DNA from: Hymenopus coronatus
Taxonomy: Eukaryota > Arthropoda > Insecta > Mantodea > Hymenopodidae
DNA length: 64,000 bases
Assembly (NCBI GenBank): GCA_030762935.1
Contig: CM060890.1
Coordinates: 152,120,129-152,184,128 of the forward strand
Direction: 5' to 3'
In this document: one piece after another, positions 11,563 to 19,814 of the stretch
Numbering within the stretch: the stretch's first letter is position 1
How the letters are laid out: the number at the start of each line of letters is the position of its first letter
Position numbers and translations under genes: made by a program
Notes under the pieces: model-generated
Told to the model about the DNA's origin: nothing
What the model saw: the letters and a program-made list of their open reading frames with translations, nothing else
The model's database searches: none

Positions 11563-12576
11563 ACAGAGTGAGCACGACGTGATGATCCTGTATTTACATT
11601 TTTCTCGCTATTCTCTCTACTTATGTTAATTACGACGAGTTTGGGATAGCTACTATTCCGTGTTTCAAACGTTAGGTGAGTTTTGACGTGGTTGACCTTC
11701 GTCTGCCCTTTACCCTGCCCGATTATGGTTGGTGTGATGTGAGGGAAGAATGTCGATCGCACTGAAACTCCAATCTACGTAACCATCTGTTTATGTTTTC
11801 ATACAACTTTGTCTGATTCACAATGTATTCACCTCAAAATATTGCACACAGTGATATCATCATACTTTATTTAAATTTGGTTTTAATGAACAAATACATA
11901 GCTCTAACCAAGATGCATTTCCGTTCTTTACACTACAAAATCACCCTCATTGCTCTTACAAATGTGAGATTAACTAAGCTTAAAGTTGAGAATTAAGAAA
12001 ACCTCCATGAATGTTCGTCTTTTGGGAATATGATACAGTTCCAAGTTGTGCCGCAAATTAAAATATCCCCTAATTCAGTGTGTGTAAAGCGTAAAGAAAA
12101 TTTGCGACTGAATCGGTTCCTTGTTTCCTCACTGTGAGTCACGTCGGTGGTGTGCGAGTTATACTAGACAAAGGAGCTGGCAGTTGCGTGATGTATGTAA
12201 ACGCAGTAGAGACACACCACAGGGACCTTCAAACGTCTGCTACATCTATGATAGAACGAGAGATACACTGGTGTGTAATAATAAATGACACTTATGCCCT
12301 TACAAACCAAGTTTTATTTTCATTGTTACATGTGATTCACTCGACGTTAGTTTATGGTTGCACGCCATTCATGGCTCACGCTCCACAGCATGCTAACATT
12401 TCACCACACTCCACTGCAATTATTATTCCTGCTTTTTATAGCAAGACATTAGGTGAAGTGGATAAAAAGAAGTATTTGCTTGTACTACCCAGTTTTTAAG
12501 CATTTCCTTGACTTTTGTGTGAATAAAAGCTTAAGTAAAAGCTAAGATCTTTCCGGGAGCTAGCATTTAATAGACG
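11563..12576. other. Low-copy region with one weak open frame
   Basis: About 1 kb lies between tandem arrays. The only noteworthy open frame starts with ATG at 12191 and ends with the stop at 12499 (102 residues, plus strand). The product would be neutral with a short hydrophobic stretch (FSLLHVIHSTLVYG) and no motif I recognise. No splice context, promoter or poly(A) signal supports it. I regard it as probably chance, but it is the longest frame in this spacer. No dispersed repeat from elsewhere in the window was recognised with certainty. Confidence 0.4.
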
Positions 12577-13194
12577 TATCTGGTGAATACTAAACGGGGT
12601 AGGAAAACGTTACGCTTTTCTCAAGTCTTCCATCAGGCATGCTAGTAACTACTGTGGCCATGTTCGCAACAGGAAGGTGTACCTGGTGAATACTAAACGG
12701 GGTGGTAAAACGTTACGCTTTTCTCAAGTTTTCCATCAGGCATGCTAGTAACTACTGTGGCCATGTTCGCAACAGGAAGGTGTACCTGGTGAATACTAAA
12801 AGGGGTAGTAAAACGTTACGCTTTTCTCAAGTCTTCCATCAGGCATGCTAGTAACTACTGTGGCCATGTTCGCAACAGGAAGGTGTACCTGGTGAATACT
12901 AAACGGGGTGGTAAAACGTTACGCTTTTCTCAAGTCTTCCATCAGGCATGCTAGTAACTACTGTGGCCATGTTCGCAACAGGAAGGTGTACCTGGTGAAT
13001 ACTAAAAGGGGTAGTAAAACGTTACGCTTTTCTCAAGTCTTCCATCAGGCATGCTAGTAACTACTGTGGCCATGTTCGCAACAGGAAGGTGTACCTGGTG
13101 AATACTAAACGGGGTAGTAAAACGTTACGCTTTTCTCAAGTGTTCAATCAGGCATGCTAGTAACTGCTGTGGCTATGTTCGCAACAAGAGGGCC
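12577..13194 (+). repeat. 103-bp tandem repeat, six copies
   Basis: Six head-to-tail units begin at 12577, 12680, 12783, 12886, 12989 and 13092, with a spacing of exactly 103 bp. Each has tggtgaatactaaa, then gttacgcttttctcaagt and gcatgctagtaact as landmarks. A diagnostic site alternates: copies 2 and 4 read cggggtggt and copies 3 and 5 read aggggtagt. The inner four copies therefore behave as two 206-bp dimers. The last copy has the most private changes. No coding frame runs through it. Confidence 0.97.
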
Positions 13195-13212
13195 TAGTAT
13201 GTTGTGGAAAAC

Positions 13213-13733
13213 TTCATTTTTACTTTCTCTGCACGTATTATGTACACAGTGTATAGACAAGGTATTGTATTGCACCCAAAAATTCCATATCGAGATTTCA
13301 CCGGAAATATATGTTTTACGGTCCCCTGTATAAAAAAAAAAATCATTTTAAGGAAAAGATCCGTGTATGTGTCTGTGTGTATGTGAACACGATAACTCAA
13401 AAAAGATAAGTGGGTAAAGTACCAAACTTGGTATTTAGGTTAAGTATCTTCCAGGGATGCCACACGAACATTTTGAGAGAAATGCCCCTCACCAAACTAC
13501 CCTTTACATGGAATTTTTTGGGAAAATTTTAATTTTCTTAAAAATGGTTCTAACGATTTTGATTGAAATGTCGTATATTAAAGATATTTACCTGAAAAAT
13601 AAAATGCATGTCTTGAATTTTCTAGGAATAACTTCTGAAGACTACTTTAATCTGGATCAATTGTACGGAGTTCTGTGTAATTGCTAAATATATAGAGAAA
13701 AACTTAGCAAATTAAAACACACAATTTATGTTA
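13213..13733 (+). repeat. Dispersed repeat family A, full copy (+)
   Basis: About 520 bp aligns end to end with the reverse complement of 33161-33683. In order it has a terminal inverted-repeat-like segment (tactttctctgcacgta ... gtgtatagacaagg) and a block with gagatttcaccggaaatat and ggtcccctgtat. A short gt-rich microsatellite (about 13363-13384) comes next, then gaacacgataactcaaaa, and finally a body of about 330 bp ending in acacacaatttatgtta. It contains no open frame of family significance. The class is unknown: no reverse transcriptase, transposase or tRNA-like head is visible, so I treat it as a non-autonomous repeat. Confidence 0.85.
13363..13384 (+). repeat. Internal GT microsatellite of family A copy
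   Basis: Short gtgtatgtgtctgtgtgtat run between the gatcc and gaacacgataactcaa landmarks of family A. The minus-strand copy has (AC)n at the same position (33485-33531). Confidence 0.85.
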
Positions 13734-14777
13734 TATGTTTTTTTCGTAGAGTTGATCGTTTTTTAGATATTCCTTGTTTTTTGTTTCAGCCTTGAATAAC
13801 TTATACTTTTCTCATACAGGAATTTCTCAAATCATGACCATAGAAACAAAGGAACTTCACTCACATAGCAACCAGCTTTTGAATATCACTTTAAGCTATG
13901 CTACTCCCTTATTTCGCTTCTGCTTACAAGGAAGCAAGTAATAAGACTATTTCTGCTAATGCATGAAGCAAATAGAAGCATTAGCTTTTTAACAATAATT
14001 TGCTGAGAGAAAGTCATGTGAATGGAACACATCAGATGTCATGTTATTTAAGCTGGTCAGCATCCACTTTCTTTGCAATTGCATTCGAGTAATCGTGAGC
14101 CAGGTATTAGATACCATAAATGAACCAATGTCATCAACAAAGCTCTATCCAGAATTGCCAACTTGTGTATCAACAGATGACTCAGTTTCAGGTTTAGTGT
14201 TAACCATTGTTACACTAGTTTTGTGGAATGTAAAGACAGTAGTATCTGCCTATTTTAATACGGAGAAGCTGCAATTTGCAAAACAAAAGTAAAATATGTA
14301 TTAGATTTTAAAACCTAATGTTACATGAGGGGAAGAGGAGGCAGACTCAGCAGAATTTGGGAGGGAAATTAGTAACTGCCATGACTTCACAAACACTAGG
14401 ACTTGGTATTTACTACGTCTTTTTCCGGGTAGCCAAGCATTTACTACCTGCTTTTAGTAACAGATAATTCACCTCGTTTTCAGCAAGTTCTAAAACTACC
14501 TAGTATTTACTAGCTAGCATATAATTCTTTTATTCACTTCACCCAATGACGAAAAGCTTTCTGGAATCTTGTGGAAACCAAAGAGGGCAGAAAGTTCTTG
14601 ATGTAGCGGGAAGTTTTCACGTCGGGCCATTGTTTACTATTGATGTCTCACGTTCCAGCTTCAATGTCGCATGCCCAAGGGACCACAAGAGAGGTCGTAC
14701 ACACAGGTGGCATATCATTATGTTCTCTACTCAATATGAACATATTTCAACTTATTCACCTCCCACCGTGCAATATA
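13734..14777. other. Low-copy region with family B repeat and weak open frame
   Basis: This AT-rich spacer lies upstream of the mariner. A family B copy lies at 13879-14043. An ATG at 14041, right at the end of that repeat, opens an 83-residue frame to 14292 on the plus strand. It contains a hydrophobic stretch (LVLTIVTLVLWNVKTVV) that could be a membrane helix, but there is no recognised domain and no supporting context. I do not call it a gene. The stretch 14293-14777 holds nothing I recognise. Confidence 0.4.
13879..14043 (+). repeat. Short dispersed repeat family B, copy 2
   Basis: It opens with atcactttaagctatg, similar to 35398-35415, and ends with agaaagtcatgtgaatg and gaacacatcagat, almost identical to 922-950. 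The middle differs between copies. The element limits are uncertain. Confidence 0.55.
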
Positions 14778-14807
14778 CGAGGTACATCCAGAAAGTAAGT
14801 TCCGTTT
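14778..14807 (+). repeat. Mariner left terminal inverted repeat
   Basis: It begins cgaggtacatccagaaagta immediately after the TA dinucleotide. It pairs with 16080-16109 with three mismatches (positions 9, 10 and 23 of the repeat). It is the transposase binding and cleavage end. Confidence 0.95.
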
Positions 14808-14939
14808 CAATTTATCTCCGCTGCAGCGCCGCGATCGCAGTTCCGCACATGCGCGGTAGACGCTCTGTATCAAGGAGAAGAAACGTGCGCCATTTGGAGA
14901 TCGCTGTCAGCCACATACGCTTTGTTGTGCTTGTTTACA

Positions 14940-16010
14940 ATGTCGGTGTTGATTGAAAATCCCGCCGCTTGTGAAATCAGATCAGTGATTCGTTTTCTGA
15001 ATGCTAGAAAAGTGAAACCTATTGAAATTTATCGGCAAATTTGCGAAGTTTACGGACAAAATGCGATGAGTGAATCAATGGTGAGAAGATGGGTCCGACA
15101 GTTCAATGAAGGGCGTAGGGAAGTGCACGATGAAGAACGAAGTGGGCGTCCATATTTGGTTACAGAAGAACTGGTTCACGCGATTGATGACAAGATCCAG
15201 GAAAACAGCAAGTTTACAATTAGTGCTCTCGCTATGGAATTTCCCCAAAGCTCACGATCACTAATTCATGAAATTGTTACCGAAAAACTGAAATTTCGTA
15301 AACTTTGCTCACGTTGGGTACCAAAGATTCTTACTGAGCAACACAGAACAAAACGGATGGGTGGTGCACTTCAGTTTTTAACCCGTTATGATGAAGACGG
15401 CGAAGAATTTCTGACACAGATAGTCACAGGAGATGAGACTTGGGTTTCTTACGACACCCCTGAAAGTAAGCGGCAATCAATGGAATGGAGGTACACTTCA
15501 TCCCCAGCAAAGTTTAAGCCGAAACAAATCTTGACACCCCGAAAAATGATGTGCACAGTGTTCTGGGACTGGAAAGGCATCTTACTCATTGATTTCTTAC
15601 TGCGTGGTCAAACAATCAAAGCAGATGTTTATTGCGAGACACTAAGGAAATTGCGTCGCGCAATACAGAATAAGCGCCGAGGATTGCTATCAAAAGGTGT
15701 TGTTTTTCTTCACGACAACGCACGACCACACACTGCAAATGTGACGAAAAACCTCCTACAGGGATTTGGCTAGGACGTGTTTGACCATCCTGCGTACAGC
15801 CCTGACCTCACTCCTAGCGACTTTCATCTGCTCTTACATCTCAAGTCTTTCCTTGGCGGTCAACACTTCAACAATGACGAAGAGCTGAAAGAAAATGTTT
15901 CCAACTTTTTGAAGACACAGGCGGCAAACTTCTATGAAGAAGGTATACAAAAACTTGTGCCACACTATGACAAATGCCTGCAAAATTTCGGCAGTTATGT
16001 GGAAAAGTAG
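14940..16010 (+). pseudogene. Mariner transposase with one in-frame stop
   Basis: The transposase would excise and reinsert the element at TA sites. I chose the ATG at 14940 because it is followed directly by conserved N-terminal sequence and lies 162 bp inside the element; an upstream in-frame TTG is not needed. Codons 1-356 cover an N-terminal helix-turn-helix region (about residues 12-60, with YRQICEVYG and WVRQFNEGR), the DEERSGRP linker and a WVPKIL motif (126-131). The catalytic triad is D165 (TGDE), D259 (HDN) and D294 (PSD), with 34 residues between the last two, the D34D spacing of mariners. Codon 278 is TAG (15771-15773), where relatives normally have Trp, so one base change separates the catalytic Asp residues. 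The length fits the usual 345 or so residues. Similar sequences are often annotated as SETMAR-like in arthropods. Confidence 0.95.
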
Positions 16011-16079
16011 TTTAAGAGTTGTAGAATTTTGTGTAATAAATAATTATTCTGTATCTGTACACAATTTAATTTTATTACC

Positions 16080-16109
16080 AAACGGAGCTTACTTTCTGGG
16101 CGTACCTCG
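16080..16109 (-). repeat. Mariner right terminal inverted repeat
   Basis: On the minus strand it reads cgaggtacgcccagaaagta, inverted relative to the left end, and is followed on the plus strand by the TA duplication at 16110-16111. It starts 70 bp after the transposase stop. Confidence 0.95.
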
Positions 16110-16157
16110 TAATTATTTTTAGTTAAACGTCTACGTCATATCGCGAACGATGAATGC

Positions 16158-16240
16158 CGCGCTCGCTAAGGCGTCTCAATTTGGTGCTTCGCAGCGTAGA
16201 GGATCGTGGTTCGAGTCCCGCCTTGGGCATGGGTGTTATA
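16158..16240 (+). repeat. tRNA-like SINE head
   Basis: It contains ctaaggcgtctcaatttgg and a clear B box (gtggttcgagtcccgcc), separated by about 30 bp as in tRNA-derived RNA polymerase III promoters. A full tRNA cloverleaf with paired acceptor ends is not apparent, so this is a SINE remnant and not a tRNA gene. The following 100 bp lead to an A-run at about 16341-16354. Confidence 0.6.
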
Positions 16241-16340
16241 TGTGTGTTGTAAGAGAAGAAAACAGCAATTCAGTAATTGCACAACAAGCAAAGTAAAACA
16301 TTTAGGCAAATAAAGGTAGGATACACAGCGCCGGAACTGT

Positions 16341-16398
16341 TTAAAAAAAAAAAAAATAGTGAAATAATGGTCAAATGAACTCGGGGTCCAGGAGTTTG
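16341..16398 (-). repeat. SINE body fragment beside a mariner insertion
   Basis: The plus strand reads agtgaaataatggtcaaatg then actcggggtcca. This is similar to 1431-1460 inside the SINE-like element at 1363-1622 (gtgaaatgatacccaaatga, then tctcggggtcca). It directly abuts the TA at 16399-16400 that begins the fold-back mariner. Confidence 0.45.
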
Positions 16399-16400
16399 TA

Positions 16401-16966
16401 CGAGGGCCATCCAGAAGGTCACAGACGTCAATAATGACAGTTATCAACATAAACTTACACTACCTTACTCTATTTCTCAACGTCATTGCTATCAAGGTAT
16501 TTATTGTCACGTGGTACAGATGTTATACTCTTCCACTGCTAAACATCTGAGACAAGATGTTGAGGTCTTCATAGCTGGAAAATCTTTTCGATCCAAAAAG
16601 TCATGTACGGTGTCCAAAGCGAAACACTGGTTTTTCTGAATTCTTTTATCAACATTTGCTTTCAACTGCTCCATAACGAATGATGAACTTCCACTCCGGT
16701 CTTTATCGTACACACTGTTATGTTCTTCCTTGATTACTCGTTTCCTCACTGAAGACTCGTTCATTGCATTATCACTGTACACTTGCGTTATTTGCCTATA
16801 ACATTCGATTGGCAGAACATTTTGTGTCTTCCAAAAAACGAATAAGTTGTTTGGCGGTGGAAGAGTGCAACACCGGTACCACGTGACAATACGATTACGT
16901 TGAGAAACAGAGTAAGGTAGTGTTGTGAGTTATACCAAGTCGTGTGCCACTTCTGGATGACACTGG
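16401..16966 (-). mobile_element. Fold-back mariner derivative with decayed transposase piece
   Basis: This is a 566-bp element flanked by TA (16399-16400 and 16967-16968). The left end reads cgagggccatccagaaggtc, and the right end on the minus strand reads ccagtgtcatccagaagtgg, so the ends are degenerate inverted repeats. The inverted similarity continues far inside. 16401-16544 matches the reverse complement of 16851-16966 through shared blocks such as cactaccttactct, ttctcaacgt, attgtcacgtggtac and actcttcc. Both ends therefore derive from the same (5') end of a mariner, in head-to-head orientation. Between them lies a minus-strand transposase fragment that has no catalytic domain. Confidence 0.8.
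16549..16862 (-). pseudogene. N-terminal mariner transposase remnant
   Basis: The minus-strand frame reads PPNNLFVFWKTQ then NVLPIECYRQITQVYSDNAM and NESSVRKRV, followed by DKDRSG. These align with residues about 15-70 of mariner transposases (compare KVKPIEIYRQICEVYGQNAM in the element at 14778). After a degenerate stretch related to the VDKRIQKNQCFAL region the similarity stops. All three catalytic Asp residues are missing. It represents only the DNA-binding part, from a different and older mariner lineage than the neighbour. Confidence 0.85.
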
Positions 16967-16968
16967 TA

Positions 16969-17245
16969 GTAGTTATTCTTCCCAACATAAGGAGAAAGGT
17001 TATGTGACCCTGAACTCGGGACAGCAGCTCACAATATTAACACTAAGCGCCATGTTGTGTAATTAACAGTTGCAGACATTTTAATCACGCGCATGGAACA
17101 AATGAAGCTCTGTTTCTTGCCTCCAACAATCCCATTTAAATTGATCGCCAGTTCGTTAACGGTAAAAACAAAAATCAATGACGTGTAAACAAATAAATGT
17201 TCCAGCTCTGTGTGTAACTGCCGCTTTCAACCTGCTGATAATCTG
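16969..17245. other. Low-copy spacer, nothing recognised
   Basis: About 280 bp without an open frame or repeat match. Confidence 0.5.
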
Positions 17246-17290
17246 CACTTTTTACTTTCTCTCGCACGTATCTGCAATGTATACAGGGTG
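17246..17290 (+). repeat. Family A terminal fragment
   Basis: Reads tttttactttctctcgcacg then tatctgcaatgtatacaggg. This matches the first 40 or so bp of family A (compare 13214-13255), after which the similarity stops. Confidence 0.5.
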
Positions 17291-17335
17291 TTAGTGAACT
17301 ATACCGAAATATTTTCACAGAATATGACAAACTTC
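17281..17335 (+). repeat. Short repeat C, copy 1
   Basis: It contains atacagggtgttagtgaact followed by ataccgaaatattttcacag. A second copy with about 80% identity lies 264 bp downstream at 17545-17592. The origin is unknown; it could be the end of a transposable element. Confidence 0.6.
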
Positions 17336-17414
17336 CTTCACTAACTCTTATAATCTTTTAATCATCATCATTTAAAATTCGTGAGCTCAAACAAAACATT
17401 TAGGCTTTTAAAAT

Positions 17415-17530
17415 GTGGTTGCCCGCCTCGGTAGTGTGGGTGTAGCGTGTCTGTGAGAAGTTTTCCGTTATCCCGATAGGACGGGCGGCCCGAGGAAGAA
17501 ACCTATTTGCAGCACTTGACGTAGCCACAC
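17415..17530 (+). repeat. SINE-like head, same family as 1363-1622
   Basis: gcccgcctcggtagtgtggg followed by tgtagcgtgtctg matches the head of the minus-strand element ending at 1622 almost base for base. Beyond about 17450 the two diverge. No poly(A) tail is seen. Confidence 0.6.
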
Positions 17531-17544
17531 ATGGGGCCCTGCAC

Positions 17545-17592
17545 ATACAGGCTGTTAATCAACTATACCCAAACATTTTCACAAAATATGTA
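17545..17592 (+). repeat. Short repeat C, copy 2
   Basis: catacaggctgttaatcaac followed by tatacccaaacattttcac; aligns with 17281-17335. Confidence 0.6.
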
Positions 17593-17700
17593 GATTGCTT
17601 AAATAGCAGATTTATGGCCTGTTTATTGCAATTTCGAAGTAACGGTAATAAGTTTCTGAAGTGTCAGTACGCCACGTATCGCGGCACTTCGTCTGGAATG

Positions 17701-17716
17701 AAAAAAAGAAAAAAAG

Positions 17717-17756
<40 letters not shown>

Positions 17757-17835
17757 ACTCCATGGCAGGAATCAAACTCATGAGCTTTGGGATAGCAGCT
17801 TCCCGCGTTACGCATTAACCCACCAGAGCTAATAA
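17701..17835 (-). repeat. tRNA-like SINE piece with long A/T run
   Basis: On the minus strand 17835-17755 reads ttagctctggtgggttaatg (A-box-like) and, about 45 bp later, gagtttgattcctgcc (B-box-like). It then runs into a 53-base T tract with two C interruptions (plus-strand A's, 17701-17753). The spacing resembles a tRNA-derived promoter. The A/T tract follows directly behind the tRNA-like head, which is unusual because no SINE body intervenes. Confidence 0.6.
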
Positions 17836-18144
17836 AAAAACGCCTTCCCAGTAGGCTACATAACTAAAGAACGTAGTTAATGAATGCTCAGTGTCGCACT
17901 GTCAGGTGATTTGTTCGAAATTTTAAATATTTTTGCGACATTAAATCTTGAGATCGCTAGTAATGAGTTGCTAAAAATCGATATTCCTATACTGTAGCAG
18001 TTTCAAAGACTTTTTTTCAACCCGCTTTGCTTTAACACCTGATACGTTTAACGTTATGTTTATCCGGAGACCATGCATTCTCAAATTACTTATATCAGTC
18101 ACGTGCTCAATCTCGCAAATTATTTCGGTGTAGTTCATTAACAC
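17836..18144. other. Low-copy spacer, nothing recognised
   Basis: About 310 bp of AT-rich DNA with no gene-like frame and no match to the other repeats. Confidence 0.5.
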
Positions 18145-18506
18145 CATATATAGTAGATACAGAATATGTATTGTATTCCAGATTGAAAATTCATAGCGAG
18201 ATTTCTCTGGAAATACATTTTGTGACATGGTCTGTGATATTCAGTTGTTGCCTTGCTTAACCCCAGTGCTGACATAATGATGACTTCCTCGTTCATAACG
18301 AAATCCAACGGGAGCAGTTGTAATTCCGCCATTTTATAGATCATGCGACCTTTCAGTCATAGTCTACATGAATGAGGCCGTGGAAGAAGAAACAAAGTTG
18401 GCGACAATTTATAACAATGATGTGATACAATTTAACATTACAGATATCTGGTAAAACACATACTTTTAGCATCAACTGTCTTAAAAAATAGTTTAAAAAA
18501 AGATCA
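18145..18506 (+). repeat. Family A copy (+) leading into the giant microsatellite
   Basis: 18145-18235 matches the first third of family A (landmarks tgtattgtattcca, gaaaattcatagcgagattt, ctggaaatacatttt). About 247 bp of unrelated sequence (18236-18482) then interrupts it. At 18483-18506 the family A landmark aaaaaatagtttaaaaaaag and atc resumes, immediately followed by gtatgtgtacgtgtgtatg. This is the point where the complete copies carry their internal GT repeat. The downstream half of family A is absent on the far side of the array. Confidence 0.75.
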
Positions 18507-18605
18507 GTATGTGTACGTGTGTATGTTTTATGTATGTGTTTGTGTGTGTACATGTGTGTATGTGGGTATATGTATGTGTTTGTGAGTATGTGTCTATGTC
18601 TATGT

Positions 18606-18608
18606 ATG

Positions 18609-18642
<34 letters not shown>

Positions 18643-18722
18643 TGTATGTATGTATGTATGTATGTATGTATGTATGTATGTATGTATGTATGTATGTATG
18701 TATGTATGTATGTATGTATGTG
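18606..18722 (+). repeat. Pure (GTAT)n tract
   Basis: About 28 uninterrupted tetranucleotides, the purest segment at the left end of the giant array and a likely hypermutable tract. Confidence 0.95.
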
Positions 18723-19507
18723 TAAGTGAGTGTGTATATGTGTATGTGTATGAATGTGTGTATGCGTGTCTGTAAATGTATGTGTGTCTGTGTGTCGGTG
18801 TATGTGTGTCTGTATGTTTGTGTGTATGTGTGTCTGTAAATGTGTGTCTGCGTGTATGTGTAGGTGTATGTATGTGTGTCTCTGTGTCTGTGTATATGTG
18901 TGTATGTTTATGTAATGTGTGTCTGTGTGTATGTGTGTATGTAATGTGTGTCTGTGTGTATATGCGTCTGTGTATAAGTGTATATGTCTGATTGCGTGTG
19001 TATGTATGTAATGTGTGTATGTCATGTATGTCTGGGAGTATGTCTATGTAATGTGTGTCCGTGTGTATATGCATGTGAATGTAATGTGCGTTTGTGTGTA
19101 TGTGTGATGGTATGTGTGTCTGTGTATATGTGCGTATTTGCGTGTACTGTGCGTCTTTGTGTATGTCTGTCTGTGTATATGTGTGTATGTGTATATGTAT
19201 GTCTGTGTATGTAATGTGTGTATGTGTGTATGTGTGTATGTTTGTCTGTGTATATCTGTGTATGTAATGTGTGTATGTGTGAATGTGTGTCTGAGTGTAT
19301 GTATATATGTGTGTATGTGTATATGTGTGTATGTGTATATATATGTGTATGTGTGTATATATGTGTGGGTGTATATGTGTGTCTGTGTATATGTGTGTCT
19401 GTGTAAATATATGTCTGTATATATATATATGTCTGTGATATGTCTGTGATATGTCTGTCTGTGTATATATATGTGTCTGTGTGTATGTGTCTGTGTGTAT
19501 ATATGTG

Positions 19508-19571
<64 letters not shown>

Positions 19572-19814
19572 TGTATGTATTTGTGTGTCTTTGTGTATAT
19601 ATGTGTCTGTGAGCATATGTGTGTCTGTGTGTATATATGTGACCGTGTATATATGTGTGTGTATATATGTGAGTTTATGTGTATATAAGTATGTTTGTGT
19701 TTATATGTGTGTATATGTGTGTTTTTGTGTATATATGTGTGTCTTTGTATATATGTTTGTGTGAATATATGTGTGTGTATATATGTGCCTGTGTATATAT
19801 GTGTGTGTGTATAA

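Larger units (their letters stand above)
14778..16109 (+). mobile_element. Mariner-family DNA transposon, nearly intact
   Basis: The element is 1,332 bp. It is bounded by 30-bp terminal inverted repeats that match at 27 of 30 positions and is flanked on each side by the TA target duplication expected for Tc1/mariner elements (14776-14777 and 16110-16111). It contains a single intronless transposase frame that covers most of its length, followed by an AATAAA signal at 16035-16040. The frame has one nonsense codon, so the copy is non-autonomous today, but its TIRs could still be recognised by a related transposase in trans. The low divergence of the TIRs and the single disabling change suggest a relatively recent insertion. 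Confidence 0.96.

Noticed and set aside
16158..16240. Functional tRNA gene
   Set aside because: A and B boxes are present, but no acceptor-stem pairing or anticodon loop could be folded by eye; better explained as a SINE head.
17612..17832. Poly-Lys and poly-Phe frames
   Set aside because: Produced by the 53-base A tract at 17701-17753, a SINE tail or simple repeat.
18236..18482. Possible discrete insertion in the family A copy at 18145
   Set aside because: I looked for target duplications at both junctions and for similarity to other repeats in the window and found neither, so I only report it as an interruption.
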